From: Ryuthela nishihirai
Taxonomy: Eukaryota > Arthropoda > Arachnida > Araneae > Heptathelidae
Direction of reading: 5' to 3'
DNA length: 64,000 nt
NCBI GenBank assembly: GCA_038380435.1
Contig: JAWZYU010000019.1
Location: 27,181,801-27,245,800, forward strand
Part shown: positions 57,473 through 64,000 of the stretch, in pieces
Position numbering within the stretch: position 1 is the first letter of the stretch
How the letters are laid out: each line of letters begins with the position of its first letter
Translations under genes and position numbers: made by a program
The notes under the pieces: generated by a model
What the model was told of the DNA's origin: nothing
Databases searched by the model: none
Seen by the model: only the letters and a program-made list of their open reading frames with translations

Positions 57473-58735
57473 CCCCTGAGGATTTATGAAGTTTAATTTT
57501 AGAAATAGCCAAAATAACTTCAGATTGTGTTATAGGGCCAACATTAAAGCCACCAATGCATCTATAATCATTGCAAATAATGGGAGTAGAATTAACCACG
57601 CTGTTTAGAACATCACTGAAATGCTCAGCCCACCTAGCCATGACAGAATCCTCCCCTTCTATAACCTTACTTTGTTTGTCCTTCAATCCCTGTATGCCTG
57701 TCCGTTTTCTATCACACAAAACGTTAACACTCTGGTACAGCTCTCTGTTGTTGTGCTGTCTAACTGCTTCCTCGGCTTTGTCAGCCAAGCCATCAATCCA
57801 AAGATTCTTATCAGCAGCTAATTGATCTTTTACACGTTTATTAAGCTCTCTGTAATCCTTTCTATTAAGACTAGTATGGTACTGATTAAGGACATTCTTG
57901 CAGTTCTTTCTTTCTGAAATAAGCTCCAGTGCCTTATCACTCAGATAATTCTACCTCCTCTCTCCTTTTTTACCCCAAAGAGTATTGTTAGTTTCAAGAA
58001 AAACTGTTTAAAATGGTCCCATTCTTCCTCAACTTCAGTATTAAGCAAACCATGATTGTCATAATAACTAAGCAACCTATCATGGTAAGCTTTAGCTATA
58101 ACTGGGTCTTTCAGAGCTTCAGTATTAAAAGCAAATTTTTTAACCCTAGCACAACACTTTTTAAGTTTAAGTTGCAAGACACTTTTAACAAGGTAATGGT
58201 CAGATCCAATTTCAGCTCCCCTATATGCCCTGGTATTTCTAACAGAACTAGCCCATTTGCTGTTAATTAATATATAATCAATCATATTCCTATGCAGCCC
58301 ATCAGGTGAAACCCATGTGTACTTATGTATGTCGCGGTGTTTGTAATAAGTGTTTGTTATTCTGAATACATTGAGTTTACTTATCTGTAGGAGACGTTGC
58401 CCATTGCCATTGCAGCTACCAATACCAAAAGGGCCTATCACCCCTCCCCAAAGGTCAGAGTCAGTACCAACTTTGGCATTGAAGTCATCAAGAACAAGGG
58501 TAATATCTCCTTTCTTGACAGAATTCAAATGTCGTGAAATTGTCCGTAAAACCTATCCTTCTCATCCTCATCGACATCCTCAGTGGGGCCATAACAGATG
58601 ATAACATTCAAGTCTTTAATGCTTGTCTGAAACTTTGCTGTGAGAAACCTTTCGATAATGCAGTCATATCCTAGAAGAGCATCACTAGTGTGTCTGCTTA
58701 GAAGCAAACCTACGCCTTGGAATGCTTTTTATCTT

Positions 58736-59167
58736 ATACTAAATCTCAGACTTGTCTGCACGCTCTGAAATGCAAATGTTGTCTTTGTATAATTTTATTT
58801 TAGCTCAATATTTTATGTCCGACAGTAAAAAATAGTTTAAAAAAAAACTTTAAATCTCATTCCATATAGAATATCATTCCAACCTTTACTGTTCTGTGGA
58901 GCATTTCAGTACTGGGGAAACACTACTCAAGTCTTAATCTCAGCCCCCAATCTGTAATTAAATCCTGGATACATGCCTGCTTGTAGTACATCCATTGATG
59001 ATAATACTATAGCTGACAGAGATTCTAAACCATTTTTTTTATTCGCTTACGACAGTCCTATTCCTAATCCCCCTTTCCTCCCACTCTCCTCCTTCTCCTC
59101 CCAGTCTTGTTCCCCCCCTACCCAGTAGAGAGCTCTGAACGTCCAGCACCCCTGTTTCTCCAGAGTA
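58736..59167. other. No gene recognised
   Basis: Noncoding; a CT-rich patch at 59065-59125. Confidence 0.55.
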
Positions 59168-59455
59168 CAATCGCTCAAAAAAGTATTCGAACACTATGGT
59201 TGATTACAGAATTCAGAAAAAATATCTGGCAACGTTTTTTTTTAGAAATTAGTGATCTGCACACTTCGTAGCACGTGCCACGATATTTTTGCTCCAGATA
59301 TTTTTCTTTTTTTGTGCTCCAGATATTTTTTCTGAATTCTGTAATCACGTGACACGAAGGTTGCCAGATCACTGATTTCTAAAAACATCGTTGCCAGATA
59401 TTTTTTCTGAATTCTGTAATCAACCATAGTGTTCGGATACTTTTTTGAGCGACTG
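59168..59455. mobile_element. TA-flanked foldback MITE, copy 2
   Basis: Ends CAATCGCTCAAAAAAGTATT and mirrored CAGTCGCTCAAAAAAGTATC; arms share ACACTATGGTTGATTACAG and AATATCTGGCAACG with 34545-34791. TA at 59166-59167 and 59456-59457. The middle has extra copies of the CCAGATATTTTT motif, so it is 41 bp longer than copy 1. Confidence 0.85.
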
Positions 59456-59457
59456 TA

Positions 59458-60204
59458 CATTGCAACTCCCCCCCCTTTTTTTTCCCCCTCCACGATCCAG
59501 TTTCTTTTCCTATTTTTGGATATTTATCAGAGTGGTCTCCACTGCGGCTTTGCCGATTTAATGCATACTCATGCATTCCAATCGTGGTTAGTTCAGGTGA
59601 ACCAGGAAGTAACTCATTTCCCTGTACCGTGGTTGTCAGTAAGGATCTTTTATCTTTGACCCAAAATTGTGTTATTTAATAATTAATATTAATGAAAACC
59701 ACATACCTTTTGGTTCCCATATGTGCACATGACGTGCCGAAAGGGTTAATATTATTTCTTTTGTGTTGCCTTGGCATTATTGAAAATTTCACCACCAGGG
59801 AAAAAGAAGGAACATTTCTGGTTTGAAGTGTTATTAAAAAGATACATGAAATCCATTTTTAGACATTTAATTATAGCAAATGAAATTTTACATTTATACC
59901 ATTTCTGATATTTTTAACATTCACAAATATTAATAACAGTTCTTGCTACTACTTCGTTCTGATACTCACATATTTTATTCCAGGTTTGAAGATTAAAGAA
60001 AAATTTCGTCTCTCTTGTTCACAGAAGATAATGAACTAAATAGAAAACAAGCTCTGACATGCTTTTATCTTGGTGTGCTTTGTGAAAAGATGACTTGCAT
60101 TAATTAGCTGATTAGTATATACAGAACAGTCACAAGTACTCACAATGATAACTACAATTAATTAATAACTTAGAACTCTGAACTAATTAACAAATTTCAA
60201 AACG
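59458..60204 (+). promoter_or_regulatory. Upstream region of the transporter gene
   Basis: No coding sequence. A possible 3' splice site, TTTTATTCCAG|G, ends at about 59982, which would allow an untranslated first exon upstream. A TATA-like AGTATATACAG lies near 60113. Neither is proven; the promoter is not located. Confidence 0.3.
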
Positions 60205-61234
60205 ATGGAGCCCACTCCAGAAAAGATCGCCCCCTCCATTGACTCTGATGACGACCCTCCCATTTACAAAAGGGACCCAGATGTGAATGAACACACTCAC
60301 CTGATACCAAAAGGGAAAGGAAAACAAACAGACATTTACGAAGATCGGGGCGGAAATGATTCGGAACTCGATGACGCATTAAAGTCGAAGGCTAGTGACT
60401 CCAAATGTAGCAAATGTCTGAGAATCCTCTGCACCTTGACTTTAGAACCCTTTCTCTTCCTCTACATGTTCTCTTTCATCGTTCGCTCGAGCTGTTCGAC
60501 GAATCTTATGATCGACAAGGCTTGTCTTGTGCATTACAATTTCTCGGAATTGATATGCAAGAATTTGAGCGATTACAAGACAGAGAAAGATCTGGTTGAG
60601 AAGATGGCCAACAACTACGGTCTGTTTTCGAGTTTGATCCAGATGGGTCCTTCAGCAATTCTGATGATCTTCATCGGTCCCTGGAGTGATATTTATGGAA
60701 GAAAACCTCCTCTGTTCTATGCCTTGATCGGTGCCATTCTGGAAGGGATCGGTCTGATTTTGAATACTGTGTACTTCAATTTAAGACTGGAATACATGTT
60801 ATTGGCTTCGGTTCCTTCTGGTCTAAGTGGAGGCTTCATTGCTGTTCTCACCGTTTGTTATAGTTACGCTTCCGACTTATCGTCGCAGAAGATGCGAACC
60901 GTGAAATATGCCTTTGTGGAGATAGCATTTAGCCTGGGAATGGCATTTGGACCTTTGGCAGGTGGACTCATATACAAGTACTATTCATATCTGCCGGTAT
61001 TTGCTGTTGCGACGTCTGGATATGTCCTTTCGATGGTGTGGGCCTTAATTGCAATGACAGAGACTCGAGGCTTGGATATCACTGTCAGTTGGAAGAAAAA
61101 ACTCTGCGACATATTCTCTATTAAAAACTTGGTCGAGAATTTCAAAACCTGCATGAAGATAAGAGAAAATAATGGTCGAGCTCAGATCTGGGCTCTCGTG
61201 CTGTCAACGTGTGCCATTGTCTTATCTTATACTT
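60205..61234 (+). CDS. MFS transporter, SLC46 / proton-coupled folate transporter-like, first coding exon
   Basis: A membrane carrier of the major facilitator superfamily; SLC46 members move folates or related anions with protons, but the substrate here is unknown. ATG at 60205 has a good context (A at -3, G at +4). 343 codons plus one base to a GTAAGT donor at 61235, so phase 1. Residues 1-73 are a charged cytosolic tail. Membrane segments at about 74-95, 138-158, 171-190, 197-218, 235-257, 263-284 and 327-343. The MFS signature GPWSDIYGRKPPL is at 158-170, after TM2. The loop 96-137 has possible N-glycosylation sites N112-F-S and N120-L-S and several Cys. EPFLFLYMFSFIVRSSC at TM1 is typical of arthropod SLC46-like proteins. 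TM8-12 must lie in exons beyond the window. Codons are intact, unlike everything around it. Confidence 0.85.
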
Positions 61235-62094
61235 GTAAGTATTGCCTCTTCTTGGGTTATTATTCTTAATTAATTAAGCGCAACCATTATACTCTAATCA
61301 AATGTTTATCTATTGTGCTTAAATTTCACAATGAAATTGATCTAGAGATGATCAAAATCACCTTACACAGTTTTTCCTTTCAGAGTCGCAAATGGTCCGA
61401 ACGATACCAAAATAGTTTTAATAATTGATATCATTTTATAAGAATATAGCTAATAGGTGTCGCAGTTTACAATTTTTGTTACTGTACATATAGCGCTTCG
61501 CAAATATTTTGAATCCATGGCATTATTGAATTCAAAATTCTATTGATATTCAAAATTGTTGCGGCACCACAAGAAATGAAGGGAAACATACTATCTTTTT
61601 TTAAATAATAATTTATTTTATTCCTTAATATAATTGGCAGTTATTTTACAGTCAATAATTTTTTTATTTCATATTCACTTGCGAAGGACGATCCTTTAAA
61701 ACATAGATGAAAAATTCAATGATATGAAGATAGAGAAAAAAATTTAAATTTTTCTTTTACAACTTGAATATAAACGGCAAAGGAATTAAATATTTTTTTC
61801 TAATAAATTACTTGATAATAAGATTAAAACGAACATTCTTAATTATTTGATAAAAAAAAGGAAAATCTATATAAAAACTACTTGGGGAATAAAACAACAC
61901 TAATTAATACTATTTTTAAATTAAGCTATAGGTAGGCCTTTACCTGACTTTAGAACCCTTCCTTGCCTACTGACCTCGTTGAACTTGGTTTCAAGCCCCA
62001 GATAAAGTATGGATATGTCTTACTGCTCAGATGTCTCCTTCCTCATAGGTGTATATCATACATACATATACTGTATACATATATACATACATAG
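61235..62094 (+). other. Intron of the transporter gene (left part)
   Basis: Starts GTAAGT. Very AT-rich, no open frame of note. A TATACA/TACATA microsatellite at about 62055-62094 leads into an RTE copy. No acceptor followed by transporter-like coding was found before the window ends. Confidence 0.7.
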
Positions 62095-63345
62095 TCCTGA
62101 AGCAGCCGTGCGCTACGGAGATCCAACTAGACTCTGCAAATTAGTTCTGCAAACATGTCTGTGCTGAGCTACAGCTGCTGCATATGGCCAATTCTAATGA
62201 AGTCTTGTTTGGTATTGTCTTCCCAGCTCATTCTAGGTCTCTCCATTTTTTTGAGGCTTTTAAGCACACTGTTCATAACCTATTCGCTAATCCATAGTTA
62301 CGCATACGGGTAACATGGCCAAACCAGCGGAGTTTCTCTCTGGGCAATAGGCTGCTTAAAGGAGATTGCCGACTCCTTGGACTAACCTCATCATTACTTA
62401 AAACGTTGAACCACCTAATGCCCAAGATACTGCGTAAACATCTAGAATTAAAGACATCAATTTTCCTAAGTTCAATAACTTATTCAACTTCATCAATTTT
62501 CCTAAGAAGCAATGCTAAACTAACGTATTATTATAGAGAACTTTCATTATATTCTGCGTAAACATCTAGAATCAAAGGCCCATGTTTTGCTACCATAACA
62601 AACTTTGGAAAGGACAAACTATTGTAATCTCAATTTTAGACTTTTGGTACATACGCCTATTTCTCCAAGCTCTCCATGGATTCCTAAAGGTGCTAGCAGC
62701 AATCCCTATTCTTCTCTCTGTCTCATGCCATACATTACAAGTGTCTGTTAAACAGCTCCTGAAAAAATTACACTGGGATACTTTTCGAGATCGCAACCGT
62801 TCAAAGCAATTAAAGGCTGAAATGAAAAATTTGAATTTAAATGAAATGAAACTTGGTGAGGTACTGTCTGCTTCACCAATTTTCATTATTTTAGTTTTAT
62901 CACTAAATCAAACGTACGATGTTACCAGTCTCATCAATAGTACTATGAAAGGATTCATCTCATCAACATCATTAGCCAACAAGGTCAAATCATCCGCATA
63001 ATCTAATTCGAAAATTTTCAAATTATACGCCAAATCTCAACATAATCCAATTTTCAACATAATCACCAACTAAACTAAAGAGAAAAGGAGACAAACTGAA
63101 CCTTGTCGAACACTAGAAGCAATGCTAAACTAACGTATTATTATAGAGAACTTTCATTATATTAACTAACTTGTCCGGTATGCCATACGATTTCATGATC
63201 AACCACAAATTATGACCATCAACAGAATCAAAAGTTTTTTTGAAATCTACAAATATAGTAACCACAGGTAATAATACGAAGAATTTACTTGCAACAGAAA
63301 GTAGGCTGATACCCCTATACTTATCACAAGAACAGGATCACCTTT
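62095..63345 (-). pseudogene. Old RTE-type LINE copy in the intron, rearranged
   Basis: Nucleotide similarity to the other RTE copies from CCTGAAGCAGCCGTGCGCTA at the 3' end through the RT part (CAACCACAAATTATGACCAT near 63200) and AGTAGGCTGATACCCCTATA near 63300. Coding frames are destroyed. A segment GCTAAACTAACGTATTATTA is present twice (62513 and 63123), and GCGTAAACATCTAGAAT twice (62433 and 62553), so the copy is internally rearranged. It differs from the other six copies more than they do from each other. Confidence 0.75.
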
Positions 63346-64000
63346 TTAGAAATAGGGATTGTCGCGTTCCCTTGCTCTCTTATGGCCAATTGCTGTTAAT
63401 ACTTCGCTGGCCTTCAGTGGTAAGGGTAGGGGGCATTCAACACTTAAATTTTTAATGAGATCGAAGATTATTTAATCCAGTGCCAGTGTCGTAGAGTGTT
63501 TATCCAGTTAATAGTTCCACTCAATACTATGCAACCTTTGAGAGGAATTAATATCCCACGGCTATATAGTCCTTTGATCGATGAATAATCATCTTTGATC
63601 GACCTTTGAAACCGTTGATCGATGAATAATCACAAGACACTTGTTGCAAATTTATCATGAGCTTTATTTATATCCTTCTCATCAATGTTGCCTTTCTGTT
63701 ACTGGGATACGTCTTAGGAGGTTGTCTATTACTTCTTTAGGATATCTTCCGTTCTCTGTAGTCACATAGATTGCTTAGGATTAGTCACGCAGACCTTTGT
63801 TTCATGTGGTCACACAGACCTTCGTTACATATGGTCACACAGACCTCTTATAAATCTCAGGCTCCTAAGAAACGCACCTCTCAATACCTTGACGTCCGAT
63901 ACAAGTCTCCCTTTTCCCCTCCCTCCCCTTTCTCTCCTGCCCCTCATGTTCTCTAGGTGAGCAAGGTCTCAAGGTGGCAACAGCGCTCGCGCACCACCCA
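63346..64000. other. No gene recognised (probably still intron)
   Basis: Small local repeats only: TTGATCGATGAATAATCA twice near 63575-63630 and GGTCACACAGACCT twice near 63808-63846. No exon with transporter features seen. Confidence 0.5.

Larger units (their letters stand above)
55527..58735 (-). pseudogene. RTE-type LINE, longest copy, interrupted by two SINEs
   Basis: Read leftward. Endonuclease: LSRHTSDALLGYDCIIERFL, YGPTEDVDEDEKDRFYGQF, LVLDDFNAKVGTDSDLWGG (family GDFNAKVG; Gly is Asp here), MIDYILINSKWASS, EIGSDHYLVKSVL (SDH catalytic end). Linker: MADKAEEAVRQHNNRELY. RT: KLHKSSGVDE, LRDEQCGFRSGRG, VDFKMAFDSVDR, GVRQGCILSPFLFSLV, LDYADDLALLANDVDE. C-terminus RPRMRWADSIKKDLVRIG, ending LVGPP; ATC tail at 55527-55542. 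Frameshifts at several joins, and two insertions (56889-57091, 57167-57460) in the RT. The first 5' part seen at 50.9-51.3 kb is absent. Confidence 0.85.

Overview
The window looks like AT-rich, intron-bearing nuclear DNA of an animal, most likely an arthropod (arachnid is a guess from transposon style, not shown). The evidence is one split membrane-transporter gene with a clean GTAAGT donor, plus a dense, nested set of animal transposon families: RTE-type and RNase-H-bearing LINEs, Tc1-like and hAT-like DNA elements, one probable solo LTR, and several tRNA- or 5S-rRNA-headed SINEs. No bacterial-style gene, functional tRNA gene, rRNA gene or CRISPR array was seen.

Layout. 0.7-3.2 kb: a broken Tc1-like element and a broken CxxC-containing repetitive gene on the minus strand. 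4.3-6.35 kb: a hAT-like element holding an RTE LINE. 7-11.6 kb: a cluster of copies of one tRNA-headed SINE (here SINE-A), a Tc1 fragment, and a 58-bp minisatellite beside a second tRNA-headed SINE (SINE-B). 12.5-13.6 kb: two hAT-like MITEs back to back, the first carrying SINE-A. 14.9-20 kb: a near-complete but frameshifted LINE (CCHC ORF1; endonuclease, RT and RNase H in ORF2), with a 5'-truncated relative at 22-23.5 kb. 25.4-27.2 kb: two SINE-A copies, one with internal 90-bp amplification, a tRNA-like foldback and a Tc1 fragment. 29-34.4 kb: a four-level nest, SINE-A in Tc1 in a probable solo LTR in an RTE LINE. 34.5-43.2 kb: MITEs, SINEs, an RTE 3' end, a 41-bp minisatellite and a complete-ended dead Tc1. 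45-50.7 kb: another LINE split by a 2-kb TGGCAAAAT-rich array. 50.7-58.7 kb: RTE pieces, a 214-bp near-perfect palindromic MITE, and a long RTE copy hit by two SINEs that have different pol III heads (5S rRNA and tRNA) but the same body and tail. 60.2-61.2 kb: the only intact host gene seen, a first coding exon of an MFS transporter like the SLC46 / proton-coupled folate transporter family; its intron carries a decayed RTE copy.

Every transposon protein read here has stops, frameshifts or lost catalytic residues, so none looks autonomous. The strongest candidate for something little described is the pair of SINEs at 56.9-57.5 kb with swapped promoters and a shared body. The LTR/Tc1/SINE nest and the hierarchical TGGCAAAAT array come next. 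All alignments were done by eye, so percentages and edges are approximate.
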